5,533 bases of DNA, taken from contig CAIUWU010000093.1 in NCBI GenBank assembly GCA_903902945.1, forward strand, positions 1-5,533, read 5' to 3'. The stretch comes from an uncultured Pseudomonadota bacterium. GTDB taxonomy: Bacteria > Pseudomonadota > Gammaproteobacteria > Methylococcales > Methylomonadaceae. Positions 1 to 5,449 of the stretch are shown in pieces (position 1 is the first letter of the stretch; the number at the start of each line of letters is the position of its first letter). A program made the position numbers and the translations under genes. The notes under the pieces were generated by a model that was given only the letters and a program-made list of their open reading frames with translations, was not told where the DNA came from and did no database searches.

Positions 1-198
1 AAATCAATTGTTATCCAAGCCCGGCCTTGGCATCCTTATCACAAACCGTCGATACCTTACAGAAACACAGCTTATTATGGAATCACTCAAATTGACTACC
101 AAAGGAGTTACTGGCTGAAAAAACGCAAAAGCCATTTTCAGCAACACCAACACCAACACCAACACCAACACCAACACCAACACCAACTAGCATGCTGA
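1..198 (+). other. Left-edge segment, possible 3' end of an upstream gene (unresolved)
   Basis: The plus strand is open from the window edge in all three frames: to a TGA at 93-95, a TGA at 116-118 and a TGA at 196-198. The longest frame would encode about 65 residues ending in alternating Gln-His from the CAACAC array, then Leu-Ala-Cys. None of the three translations is a protein I recognise, and the edge cuts off whatever lies upstream, so I cannot say which frame, if any, is real. The minus strand is also open over 4-186 from a TTG, giving a Leu-Val run, with no ribosome binding site; I regard that as an artefact of the repeat. Confidence 0.2.
142..187. repeat. (CAACAC)n hexanucleotide microsatellite, 7.7 copies
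   Basis: Seven perfect tandem copies of CAACAC (142-183) are followed by a partial CAAC (184-187), with no interruption. The array ends 60 bp before the ATG of the NlpC/P60 gene and about 24 bp before a candidate -10 element, so it lies upstream of the probable promoter core. A six-base unit keeps the reading frame if translated (Gln-His in the frame open from the left edge). Perfect arrays of this kind are prone to slipped-strand length change; any effect on the downstream gene is inference. Confidence 0.95.
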
Positions 199-211
199 TC
201 AAAAATTACGT

Positions 212-217
212 TAAAAT
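212..217 (+). promoter_or_regulatory. Candidate -10 element for the NlpC/P60 gene
   Basis: TAAAAT matches the sigma-70 -10 consensus at five of six bases and lies 30 bp before the ATG at 248. No convincing -35 hexamer sits 16-18 bp upstream; that position falls in AGCATG, directly after the CAACAC array. It is a weak prediction resting on one hexamer and its position. Confidence 0.25.
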
Positions 218-247
218 CAAACACATCGCCGCTTTTCTTAAACAATC

Positions 248-790
248 ATGAAACTTCATTATGTCAGCCCCTTCCGTTTCATAAAATTTATAGCGCTATG
301 CGTGGCGCTGATATTGCAATTTGGCTGTGCCAGCAACGACAAAAAGAACGCCTTGGCTTTACCTTCCACACCATCTGCCAGCAGTAATCATATGGCAGCA
401 TCCGAAGCCTTAAAGCTGCAAGGTCATCCTTATGTCCCCGGTGGCGAATCGCCGCAAGAAGGCTTCGATTGCAGCGGCCTGGTGTACTACGTCTATAACA
501 AGCAAGGAGTAAAACTGCCCAGAAACACCTGGTCACTGGCCAGTCAATTACCGTCAGTGCAGATAGAACAACGCCAGCCGGGAGATTTAGTGTTTTTCAA
601 CACCTCAGATCACGCGTTTTCTCATGTAGGCATTTACGTTGGCAATGATCAGTTTGTACATGCCCCCAGTTCGAAAACCGGGCGTGTCATGGTATCAAGC
701 CTGAGCCAACCTTACTGGCGCCAGCGATTTAATGCGCTGCGCAGACCTTATCACCATCACATTTCTACCGCAGCCAATCGCCGCTTTTGA
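248..790 (+). CDS. NlpC/P60-family cell-wall peptidase, probable lipoprotein
   Basis: The 180-residue product is a predicted secreted peptidoglycan hydrolase of the NlpC/P60 (peptidase C40) family, whose members typically cut the D-Glu/mDAP or mDAP-linked stem peptide in the periplasm. Residues 1-26 form a signal peptide: basic residues at 2, 10 and 13, a hydrophobic core at about 14-23, then FGCAS with Cys27 as likely lipidation site. The lipobox is imperfect, with Gln at -3. A low-complexity linker (about 30-50) precedes the domain (about 51-168). Catalytic Cys75 lies in FDCSGLV; His126 in SHVGIYVG and His138 in FVHAPSS complete the triad. The length is close to MepS/Spr and NlpC of E. coli. 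No purine-rich Shine-Dalgarno precedes the ATG, so the start rests on the signal peptide. It stands alone on the plus strand, with a terminator about 90 bp downstream. The family is firm; the exact bond cleaved is not. Confidence 0.93.
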   Translation: MKLHYVSPFRFIKFIALCVALILQFGCASNDKKNALALPSTPSASSNHMAASEALKLQGHPYVPGGESPQEGFDCSGLVYYVYNKQGVKLPRNTWSLASQLPSVQIEQRQPGDLVFFNTSDHAFSHVGIYVGNDQFVHAPSSKTGRVMVSSLSQPYWRQRFNALRRPYHHHISTAANRRF

Positions 791-878
791 CAGTAGCCGG
801 CGCTGCCTGCGCTTCGCCTTTCGACCCGATATCTCAGATACAAAAGGTTGCAGAGTTTAAACACGCCGGCTTGAGTTG

Positions 879-902
879 AAATCCCATAAAAATGGGGTTT
901 TT
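879..902 (+). terminator. Rho-independent terminator after the NlpC/P60 gene
   Basis: AAATCCCAT (879-887) pairs with ATGGGGTTT (892-900) across an AAAA loop: nine pairs including one G-U, with the T run continuing to 902. It lies about 90 bp past the stop codon at 790. Read on the minus strand the G-U becomes an A-C mismatch and the T tail is lost, so it should act mainly on plus-strand transcripts, although it sits between convergent genes. Confidence 0.7.
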
Positions 903-906
903 GACT

Positions 907-928
907 GACAAACTATTATCTGTTTGTC
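907..928. repeat. Perfect inverted repeat GACAAAC-N8-GTTTGTC
   Basis: A perfect 7-bp inverted repeat with an 8-nt spacer lies between the plus-strand terminator and the 3' end of the convergent nitroreductase gene, 26 bp past that gene's stop. It has no T run on either strand, so it is not a classical terminator. It could be an mRNA 3' stabilising hairpin or a protein-binding palindrome. The nine bases CTGACAAAC at 905-913 recur at 1696-1704. Confidence 0.5.
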
Positions 929-953
929 GATTCTGAATAACGATTGATGGACT

Positions 954-1622
954 TTAGAAATACCAGTCAACGACCTGTTCCAGTGGCTGACGGGTCTTGG
1001 CCCGCCCCGGCTCATGCTTGCGATAGCCCAAAGTCAGCATATAAGACACCCCCCAATCCTGCAGATCCAACCCTATGGTTTCGGCCAGCACATCATTCAC
1101 CGCTTTTTGATCGAAGCCTTCAATCGGACAGGAATCTATGCCCAACATTGCCGCTGTGGTCATCATATTACCCAAGGCGATATAGGTCTGTTTCATCGAC
1201 CAGTCATTAAAATGCCGCGGTGAAGCCATCAAATCAAAATCCTGGCGCTGAAACTTTTCCAGAATCGAAGTTCGTAAGGCAATGATGTCTTCGGGAAACT
1301 GCTGCACATTTCGCATCAGATTTTGTACGTAATAGCTGTCATAACGCATCATGCGGCTGTTACGAATTAGACTAACAATCATATGACTGGCTGTCGGAAT
1401 TTGCCTTTGTCCTCCCCAGGCGTTAGCTTTCAGACGCTCGCGAATCTCGGGGTTTTGAATCACCAGAAATTTCCAGGGCTCCAGACCAAACGAACTAGGT
1501 GACAAACGGGCAGTTTCCAAAATACAGGCAAAGTCTTCATCACTAATTCGTCGCTCATCAAACTCTTTGCAGGCGTGGCGGAACCAATAAGCATCGAGAA
1601 TCTGTTGTTTGCTGATAGTCAT
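954..1622 (-). CDS. NAD(P)H nitroreductase family flavoprotein (NfsB-like)
   Basis: The 222-residue product is a predicted cytoplasmic FMN enzyme that reduces nitro or quinone-type compounds with NAD(P)H, in the oxygen-insensitive nitroreductase family of E. coli NfsB and B. subtilis YfkO. The N-terminal FMN-phosphate motif appears as RHACKEFD (15-22: Arg15, Lys19), followed by SPSSFGLEPWKF (41-52), the family's second flavin-contact block. Near the C-terminus GIDSCPIEGFD (161-171) matches the GVDAVPIEGFD region of NfsB. The length is typical. I start at the ATG at 1622, preceded by a GGGGAG Shine-Dalgarno; the longer frame from a GTG at 1649 would put its first codons inside a terminator hairpin. 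The physiological substrate cannot be told. It lies downstream of the DUF5765-like gene on the same strand, but a strong terminator between them argues against simple cotranscription. Confidence 0.92.
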   Translation of the reverse strand: MTISKQQILDAYWFRHACKEFDERRISDEDFACILETARLSPSSFGLEPWKFLVIQNPEIRERLKANAWGGQRQIPTASHMIVSLIRNSRMMRYDSYYVQNLMRNVQQFPEDIIALRTSILEKFQRQDFDLMASPRHFNDWSMKQTYIALGNMMTTAAMLGIDSCPIEGFDQKAVNDVLAETIGLDLQDWGVSYMLTLGYRKHEPGRAKTRQPLEQVVDWYF

Positions 1623-1626
1623 CAAT

Positions 1627-1634
1627 CTCTCCCC
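1627..1634 (-). promoter_or_regulatory. Shine-Dalgarno deciding the nitroreductase start
   Basis: GGGGAGAG on the minus strand, with GGGGAG six bases before the ATG at 1622, fixes this start over the GTG at 1649. It directly follows the T run of the terminator at 1635-1662, so ribosome site and terminator touch. Confidence 0.8.
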
Positions 1635-1662
1635 AAAAAATACGCCCACCGAAGTGAGCGTA
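1635..1662 (-). terminator. Strong Rho-independent terminator with UUCG tetraloop
   Basis: On the minus strand TACGCTCAC (1662-1654) pairs with GTGGGCGTA (1649-1641): nine pairs with one G-U, closed by a C(UUCG)G tetraloop (1653-1650), then six T (1640-1635). It lies 57 bp past the stop of the DUF5765-like gene and should end that transcript. The T run runs straight into the nitroreductase ribosome binding site, so it could also lie in the leader of that gene and act as an attenuator. Confidence 0.85.
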
Positions 1663-1689
1663 TAAATTAACCCAAGGTCTTATTGTCAG
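1659..1689 (-). promoter_or_regulatory. Candidate promoter upstream of the nitroreductase gene
   Basis: On the minus strand a -35-like CTGACA (1689-1684, five of six) is followed after 17 bp by TTTATA (1666-1661), or after 19 bp by TATACG (1664-1659). Neither -10 is strong. A start from here would fall in or just before the UUCG hairpin, putting that hairpin at the 5' end of the nitroreductase mRNA. The -35 sits in one arm of the palindrome at 1683-1702. Confidence 0.3.
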
Positions 1690-1702
1690 CAGACCCTGAC
1701 AA
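1683..1702. promoter_or_regulatory. Palindrome TTGTCAG-N6-CTGACAA, possible operator
   Basis: A perfect 7-bp inverted repeat with a 6-bp spacer lies between the stop of the DUF5765-like gene and the nitroreductase gene. It overlaps the candidate minus-strand -35 hexamer, and its size suits a dimeric repressor. It could instead be only an RNA hairpin at the 3' end of the upstream transcript. No regulator gene lies in the window. Confidence 0.4.
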
Positions 1703-1719
1703 ACATTTAAGTAAACAGC

Positions 1720-2472
1720 TTATAAACTGTCACCGACTTCGCGGTCATAAAACGGCCACTTTTTGACATGTAAGTATTTACGAATTGGCGTTTTGATAAC
1801 CGACACACACAAGGCAATCGAAAACAGGCACCACACTGCCGCATATTCATTCGGATCATCGGTGGTAACGTCAGAAATCCAGGGGCCGATCAAATAGTGA
1901 AAGGCCACGAAGCGCCAGGAACCATAAATGATTGGCAAATAAAACGACGCCAGGATGTATGAAAAGGCGTGCAAGCCCCAGGTAAATCCTGGCAACCAAC
2001 TGACATCACCCGACATCAGACCATTGAGCGGCATTTGCCAGGCAATATGCCAGTCACCGGATACCGAACAAATCTGCGTACCGCAAAAACCTTCAGTGCC
2101 CGGGATACAGCTACCGGCCCAGGCAAACGGATACATTTTGATCAGCATCGCCAGCGAACTGATCGAGCACAGGGTGTAAACCGTGGTCCTGATTTTCAGC
2201 TTGACGCTTTCAGGAATGAAATACATCGCCACCATATTGACGAAGAAAGGCTGGAAGGCAATATGGATATAACCTAGCAACGTCAGAATCTGGTTATTCG
2301 GGTTGTCGCATAAATTGATATAGACGTAGGTTGCCGCTTGCAATAATTCCATTAAGGCGAAATAGGTCAATGGAATCCACAATTCCTTGGACTCACCTTT
2401 ATAGGCAACATAAACCGCCGTTGTTAAACCGGCAGCGGCCAGAACGCCCGACGCCTCTCCACTCCAACACAT
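1720..2472 (-). CDS. Polytopic membrane protein, DUF5765-like, function unknown
   Basis: The 250-residue product is an integral inner-membrane protein with about six or seven hydrophobic segments (roughly 6-24, 32-52, 62-85, 95-113, 164-184, 186-200 and 210-226). The opening MCWSGEAS resembles the start I recall for DUF5765 proteins; that assignment is from memory. A loop at about 118-160 carries Cys122, Cys130 and Cys135, possibly disulfide-bonded if it faces the periplasm. Histidines lie in or near membrane segments (His70, His168, His192) and at the loop (His142), with Trp and Pro nearby, as in QPFFVN and GPWISD. The C-terminal tail (about 228-250) is charged and probably cytoplasmic. I choose the ATG at 2472, preceded by GGGGAG; the frame also opens at a TTG two codons earlier. 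It is followed by a strong terminator and separated from priA by 503 bp, so it is probably monocistronic. No function can be assigned. Confidence 0.85.
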   Translation of the reverse strand: MCWSGEASGVLAAAGLTTAVYVAYKGESKELWIPLTYFALMELLQAATYVYINLCDNPNNQILTLLGYIHIAFQPFFVNMVAMYFIPESVKLKIRTTVYTLCSISSLAMLIKMYPFAWAGSCIPGTEGFCGTQICSVSGDWHIAWQMPLNGLMSGDVSWLPGFTWGLHAFSYILASFYLPIIYGSWRFVAFHYLIGPWISDVTTDDPNEYAAVWCLFSIALCVSVIKTPIRKYLHVKKWPFYDREVGDSL

Positions 2473-2478
2473 GATCAA

Positions 2479-2484
2479 CTCCCC
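2479..2484 (-). promoter_or_regulatory. Shine-Dalgarno deciding the DUF5765-like start
   Basis: GGGGAG on the minus strand lies six bases before the ATG at 2472. It would be only one base... too close for the TTG at 2478, which it immediately adjoins, so the protein begins MCWS. Confidence 0.75.
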
Positions 2485-2635
2485 TCTTGGTTGTTATTAT
2501 CGATTGCGATCAAAACCGCAAAAGTCGGCGATTATCCCATAAAAAGCCGGTTATGGTTCGAGGCAATACGGTGATTGGCAAACCGTCACTGAATCGCCAC
2601 CGTCTGCGGCAACATCAAGAGGTTGGTATTGATCA

Positions 2636-2647
2636 GTCTGCGCAGAC
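2636..2647. repeat. Perfect 12-bp palindrome GTCTGCGCAGAC
   Basis: This uninterrupted palindrome has its centre 29 bp from that of the next one at 2664-2677. It may be a protein-binding site. It lies about 165 bp upstream of the DUF5765-like start, rather far for a simple operator. Confidence 0.5.
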
Positions 2648-2663
2648 AACCCGCCCGCCGGAA

Positions 2664-2677
2664 ACTGGATATCCAGT
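2664..2677. repeat. Perfect 14-bp palindrome ACTGGATATCCAGT
   Basis: This uninterrupted palindrome has no loop, so it is more likely a dimer-binding site or chance than an RNA hairpin. CTGGAT recurs at 2711-2716, at the start of the hairpin element, which may tie it to the same repeat family. Confidence 0.5.
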
Positions 2678-2710
2678 ATCAGCAACGCTTAGCCTCCCGC
2701 CTTCTCCACT

Positions 2711-2762
2711 CTGGATCCCGGCAATCCCTGCCGGGATGACGGCTTTGATTGAGGCAATCCCT
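2711..2762. repeat. REP-like hairpin element with a degenerate partial copy
   Basis: ATCCCGGCA (2715-2723) and TGCCGGGAT (2729-2737) form a perfect 9-bp stem with a 5-nt loop, flanked by CTGG and GACGG. The layout, CTGGAT-CCCGGC-loop-GCCGGG-ATGACG, resembles dispersed extragenic repeats seen in many proteobacterial genomes. GGCAATCCCT (2720-2729) recurs exactly at 2753-2762 followed by a similar CCG, which looks like a decayed second copy. Neither strand has a T tail, so it is not a terminator for priA. Confidence 0.6.
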
Positions 2763-2847
2763 ACCGAACCGGAACGACGATTTTAATTAAAGCCCCCGGC
2801 TCAGGCCTGGCAGCGTAGGAAGCCAGCGGCGGGGCGGCGTTGCTTTG

Positions 2848-2888
2848 GGTATTTTCTTGGGGCGAGCAAGGCAAATACCTCGCTCGCC
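2848..2888. repeat. Overlapping inverted repeats that allow two exclusive hairpins
   Basis: GGTATTT (2848-2854) plus CTTG (2856-2859) can pair with CAAG (2867-2870) plus AAATACC (2873-2879). Alternatively GGCGAGC (2861-2867) pairs with GCTCGCC (2882-2888), helped by AGG/CCT inside. The two folds share bases and cannot coexist. The pattern of a GGTA-TTT-CTT arm, a GGCGAGC centre and an AAATACC-TCGC arm resembles a dispersed hairpin repeat I recall from gammaproteobacterial intergenic DNA. It lies about 90 bp past the priA stop, with no T tail. Confidence 0.55.
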
Positions 2889-2975
2889 GCACCAACCGGC
2901 ACTCAAACACCGCGCTCAGCGCACAAAACCATCAAGCCATCCACTCAGCAAAAGGCTTACCGAGCCGCCAGCGCT

Positions 2976-5186
2976 TTAGTACAAATCCTGCGGATCAACA
3001 TCCAGCGACCAGCGCACAGCCTTTGCCTGTTTAAGGGCTACCAGTTGCGGCAGCAAGCTATCCAGCAGCTGGTGCAAGTGCTGCCGCTGCGAGCTTTGTA
3101 ACAATAACTGGTAACGAAACTGCCCGGCCCGTTTGGCCATCGGCGCACTCACTGGCCCCAGCACGGTAACCGGCGGCAGCGGCAGGCTCTGAATCTGCTC
3201 GACCACGGCGGCCAGAAACTGTTGCGGTAATTGCGGCGTATGGGCCTGGGCCCGTAACAAGGCCTGATGGGTATAAGGCGGCAACTGGGCTTGCTGGCGT
3301 TCGTATAGCGCCTGCACTGCAAAAGCACGGTAATCCTGATGAATCAGGGTTTGCAATAAGGGATGCTCGGGATGGCGGGTTTGCAGCAAGACCTGCCCCG
3401 GTTTTTCAGCCCGTCCAGCCCGGCCCGCCACCTGGACAATCAGCTGCGCCAGCTTTTCAGGGCTGCGATAATCAATACTAAACAATCCGCTATCGACATC
3501 CAGCAAGGCCACCAGTGTCACATCCGGAAAATGATGACCTTTGGCCAGCATCTGAGTCCCCAGAATAATATCCGCCTCGCCATTGTTGATTTGTTGCAGA
3601 TAATCTTCCAGACGACCTTTGCGCTGGGTACTGTCACGATCCAGACGCACCACAGTTTTGCCGGGAAACAGACTAGTCAGCAACAACTCGATGCGCTCGG
3701 TGCCCATTCCTAACGCGTGCAGTTGGCTGCCATTACAGACGGGGCATTGTGCGGTGAGCCGCTGCTCGAATCCGCAATGATGACAACGCAGCATTTGCTC
3801 GGCCGCATGAATCACCAAATTGGCATCGCAACGCGAACAACGCGACACCCAGCCACAGCCGTGACAAATCTGCACCGGTGCATAACCCCGACGATTCAAG
3901 AACAGCAGCACCTGCTGACCTTGCGCCAGCGTCTGCCGCATGACGCTGATCAATTGTTCCGACAAGCCGCCCTGCATGCGTTTATTGCGAATATCGAGCA
4001 ACTGCAAGCGCGGCGCCACCGCCTTTCCGGCCCGGCCCGGCAAATACAACCCCTGATAACGCCGGCGCTGCACATTCAACAGACTTTCCAGTGACGGCGT
4101 AGCCGTTCCCAGTAGTACTGGCAGCTTGAGTTTCTGAGCCCTGGCAATTGCCACATCGCGCGCCGAAAAGCGAAAACCATCCTGCTGCTTGAAGGCACTG
4201 TCATGTTCCTCGTCCAGAATCAGCAATCCCGGCCTGCGCATGGGTGTAAACAATGCGGAGCGGGTGCCGAGCATAATTGCTGCCCGCCCCTGCTGCATCT
4301 GCAACCAGGCCTGCAGGCGCTGTTTATCGGTCAGCTTGGAATGGTAACTGACCATCGATACCGCAAACCGCTGACGAAAGCGCTGTTCCAGTTGTGGTGT
4401 CAGACTGATTTCCGGCAATAACACCAGTACCTGCTGATTACGCTGCAACACGGCGGCAATCACCTGCATATAGACTTCGGTCTTACCGCTGCCGGTCACC
4501 CCTTCCAGCAGTATGGGCTGAAAAGTTCCCAGCTGACTGATGATGGTATCTATGGCCTGCCGCTGTTGCGGATTGGCTAGTAACGGCGGCTGACTACTGA
4601 TGGCGCTGCTGTGCGGCTCCGTGACTGATTGTTGTTGCAGCAAGCCTTTGGCCAGCAAGGCCTTCAAAGCCGCTTTATCCTCGTGCAGCTCATCAGCCGC
4701 AATGCGACGCGCCTGCATTCTGAACCAATGCAATAAAGCCTGTTGCCGCAACGAACGTTGCAACTGTTGTAGATCAATCTGCCAACCCGAGTCAGTCAGT
4801 TCATAGACCACTTCCTGCGCCAGCTGGGCCGAACGCCCCTGTCTCAGCAATACCGGCAAGGCAGCCGTCAGCACTTCACCGACCGGATGATGATAATAAC
4901 GGCTGGCCCATAGCAGCAGTTCAAGATCCTGAGCCGATAATAACGGCTGGCGATCCAAAACCGCCAGCACCGGTTTCAGTCGCTCCGGGCCAAACTCGGA
5001 ATCGGTTTTAACCGCCAGCACTACGGCAATTTTTTCCTGCCTGCCAAACGGCACTTTGACGCGAATACCGGGCAACAAGCCGCTCAGCGGATAATCGACC
5101 GGCGCCAGATAATCAAACCGCTGCGCCAGCGGCACCGCTAATGCAACTTCTAAAATCAGCGCCGCACTGGCATCCGGGTTATGCAT
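2976..5186 (-). CDS. priA: Primosomal protein N', replication restart helicase PriA
   Basis: The 736-residue product is PriA, the 3'-to-5' superfamily 2 DNA helicase that recognises stalled forks and D-loops and reloads DnaB through PriB/DnaT or PriC. The N-terminal 3'-DNA-binding domain (about 10-110) shows VALAVPLAQRFDY and KVPFGRQ. The helicase core has Walker A GVTGSGKT (229-236, Lys235), LLPEISLTPQ (256-265), Walker B DEEH (325-328), GTATPS (360-365), FLNRRG (429-434), the ILGTQMLAKGHHFP block (541-554) and motif VI QVAGRAGR (585-592). Eight cysteines bind two zincs: 441, 444, 450, 453, 468, 471, 481 and 484. The C-terminal domain ends LDVDPQDLY, as is typical. Length is full, with nothing missing. 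The ATG at 5186 has no clear Shine-Dalgarno, but a stop lies just upstream in frame. The gene faces away from the origin-like region and probable dnaA start, so its promoter lies among or near DnaA boxes. Confidence 0.98.
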   Translation of the reverse strand: MHNPDASAALILEVALAVPLAQRFDYLAPVDYPLSGLLPGIRVKVPFGRQEKIAVVLAVKTDSEFGPERLKPVLAVLDRQPLLSAQDLELLLWASRYYHHPVGEVLTAALPVLLRQGRSAQLAQEVVYELTDSGWQIDLQQLQRSLRQQALLHWFRMQARRIAADELHEDKAALKALLAKGLLQQQSVTEPHSSAISSQPPLLANPQQRQAIDTIISQLGTFQPILLEGVTGSGKTEVYMQVIAAVLQRNQQVLVLLPEISLTPQLEQRFRQRFAVSMVSYHSKLTDKQRLQAWLQMQQGRAAIMLGTRSALFTPMRRPGLLILDEEHDSAFKQQDGFRFSARDVAIARAQKLKLPVLLGTATPSLESLLNVQRRRYQGLYLPGRAGKAVAPRLQLLDIRNKRMQGGLSEQLISVMRQTLAQGQQVLLFLNRRGYAPVQICHGCGWVSRCSRCDANLVIHAAEQMLRCHHCGFEQRLTAQCPVCNGSQLHALGMGTERIELLLTSLFPGKTVVRLDRDSTQRKGRLEDYLQQINNGEADIILGTQMLAKGHHFPDVTLVALLDVDSGLFSIDYRSPEKLAQLIVQVAGRAGRAEKPGQVLLQTRHPEHPLLQTLIHQDYRAFAVQALYERQQAQLPPYTHQALLRAQAHTPQLPQQFLAAVVEQIQSLPLPPVTVLGPVSAPMAKRAGQFRYQLLLQSSQRQHLHQLLDSLLPQLVALKQAKAVRWSLDVDPQDLY

Positions 5187-5247
5187 GAATGTTGAAGAAG
5201 TATTGATAAAAATGCGCTAGGTTGTTATTCGACTTAGTATTTTTTAG

Positions 5248-5256
5248 TTATCCACA
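5248..5256 (+). promoter_or_regulatory. DnaA box 1 (TTATCCACA)
   Basis: An exact match to the consensus TTATCCACA, the E. coli R1/R4 sequence. It forms a perfect inverted repeat with box 2 across 5 bp (AAAGC). Confidence 0.9.
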
Positions 5257-5261
5257 AAAGC

Positions 5262-5270
5262 TGTGGATAA
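5262..5270 (-). promoter_or_regulatory. DnaA box 2 (TTATCCACA, reverse)
   Basis: An exact consensus match on the minus strand, facing box 1 and followed after 3 bp by box 3 in the same orientation. Such close packing favours cooperative DnaA binding. Confidence 0.9.
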
Positions 5271-5273
5271 CTC

Positions 5274-5282
5274 TGTGGATTA
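5274..5282 (-). promoter_or_regulatory. DnaA box 3 (TAATCCACA, reverse)
   Basis: Eight of nine bases match the consensus on the minus strand, 12 bp from box 2 start to start. Together the three boxes span 35 bp, well beyond chance for a 9-mer. Confidence 0.8.
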
Positions 5283-5350
5283 CCCCTTGAAAACCGCTGT
5301 CAGTTGGCGTTTTTACTGGGAATTGCTTAAATTGCCCAATTTTTACCACC

Positions 5351-5410
5351 CAAACTTAATCACTAATAATCAATTAGTTATGAAAATAATTAATCTAGGT
5401 TAAATAGCTG
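5351..5410. other. AT-rich segment, candidate DNA unwinding element
   Basis: By direct count, 13 of 60 bases are G or C (about 22%), far below the flanking genes. It lies between the DnaA-box cluster and the probable dnaA start, where a duplex-unwinding element would be expected. I do not see clear E. coli-type 13-mers, so the exact opening site is not defined. Confidence 0.6.
5368..5380 (+). promoter_or_regulatory. Candidate IHF binding site
   Basis: AATCAATTAGTTA matches the IHF consensus WATCAANNNNTTR at every defined position. IHF bends DNA in the E. coli origin and helps DnaA open it; the placement inside the AT-rich segment fits that role. In AT-rich DNA, chance matches are not rare. 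Confidence 0.5.
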
Positions 5411-5412
5411 AT

Positions 5413-5421
5413 TGTGGATTT
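5413..5421 (-). promoter_or_regulatory. Weak DnaA box (AAATCCACA, reverse)
   Basis: Seven of nine bases match TTATCCACA on the minus strand, with the TCCACA core intact. It borders the AT-rich segment on the dnaA side. Weak boxes of this kind can bind DnaA-ATP in origins; alone it would not be convincing. Confidence 0.45.
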
Positions 5422-5449
5422 TCTGCGCCTGGGTCAATGATCGGCTTTT

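Larger units (their letters stand above)
2473..2975. other. 503-bp gene-free region between the DUF5765-like gene and priA
   Basis: No supportable gene lies here: the plus-strand frames over 2487-2786 and 2840-3034 run through palindromes and lack recognisable protein. It holds two perfect palindromes, two repeat-like hairpins and a short direct repeat, listed separately. Two minus-strand GATAAT hexamers (2536-2531 and 2501-2496) are -10 candidates for the DUF5765-like gene, but neither has a good -35. I see no T-tailed terminator for priA. Repeat debris or a decayed gene would explain the length. Confidence 0.7.

Noticed and set aside
4..186. Minus-strand frame beginning with a Leu-Val run
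   Set aside because: It starts at a TTG inside the CAACAC array, has no ribosome binding site, and its repeated residues are only the translation of the microsatellite.
142..187. CRISPR-like array
   Set aside because: The six-base units are contiguous with no spacers; it is a simple microsatellite.
944..1223. Plus-strand frames opposite the nitroreductase
   Set aside because: They are antisense to a well-supported flavoprotein gene and show no family resemblance or ribosome sites.
1623..1649. N-terminal extension of the nitroreductase from a GTG at 1649
   Set aside because: These codons overlap the terminator hairpin, its T run and the Shine-Dalgarno of the ATG at 1622; family members begin near the shorter start.
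1955..2277. Plus-strand frames opposite the DUF5765-like gene
   Set aside because: They are shadows of the membrane protein gene, whose hydrophobic segments and Shine-Dalgarno support the minus-strand reading.
2715..2737. Terminator for priA
   Set aside because: The 9-bp stem has no T run on either strand and lies about 240 bp past the priA stop, so it looks like a repeat element instead.
2487..2786. 99-codon plus-strand frame in the gene-free region
   Set aside because: It starts at TTG without a ribosome site, runs through two palindromes and a REP-like hairpin, and resembles no protein I know.
2840..3034. 64-codon plus-strand frame overlapping the priA 3' end
   Set aside because: It crosses the overlapping hairpins and then runs antisense to priA, with no protein-like features.
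3363..4806. Several plus-strand frames of 68-125 codons inside priA
   Set aside because: All are antisense shadows of priA, which shows complete helicase motifs and zinc cysteines throughout.
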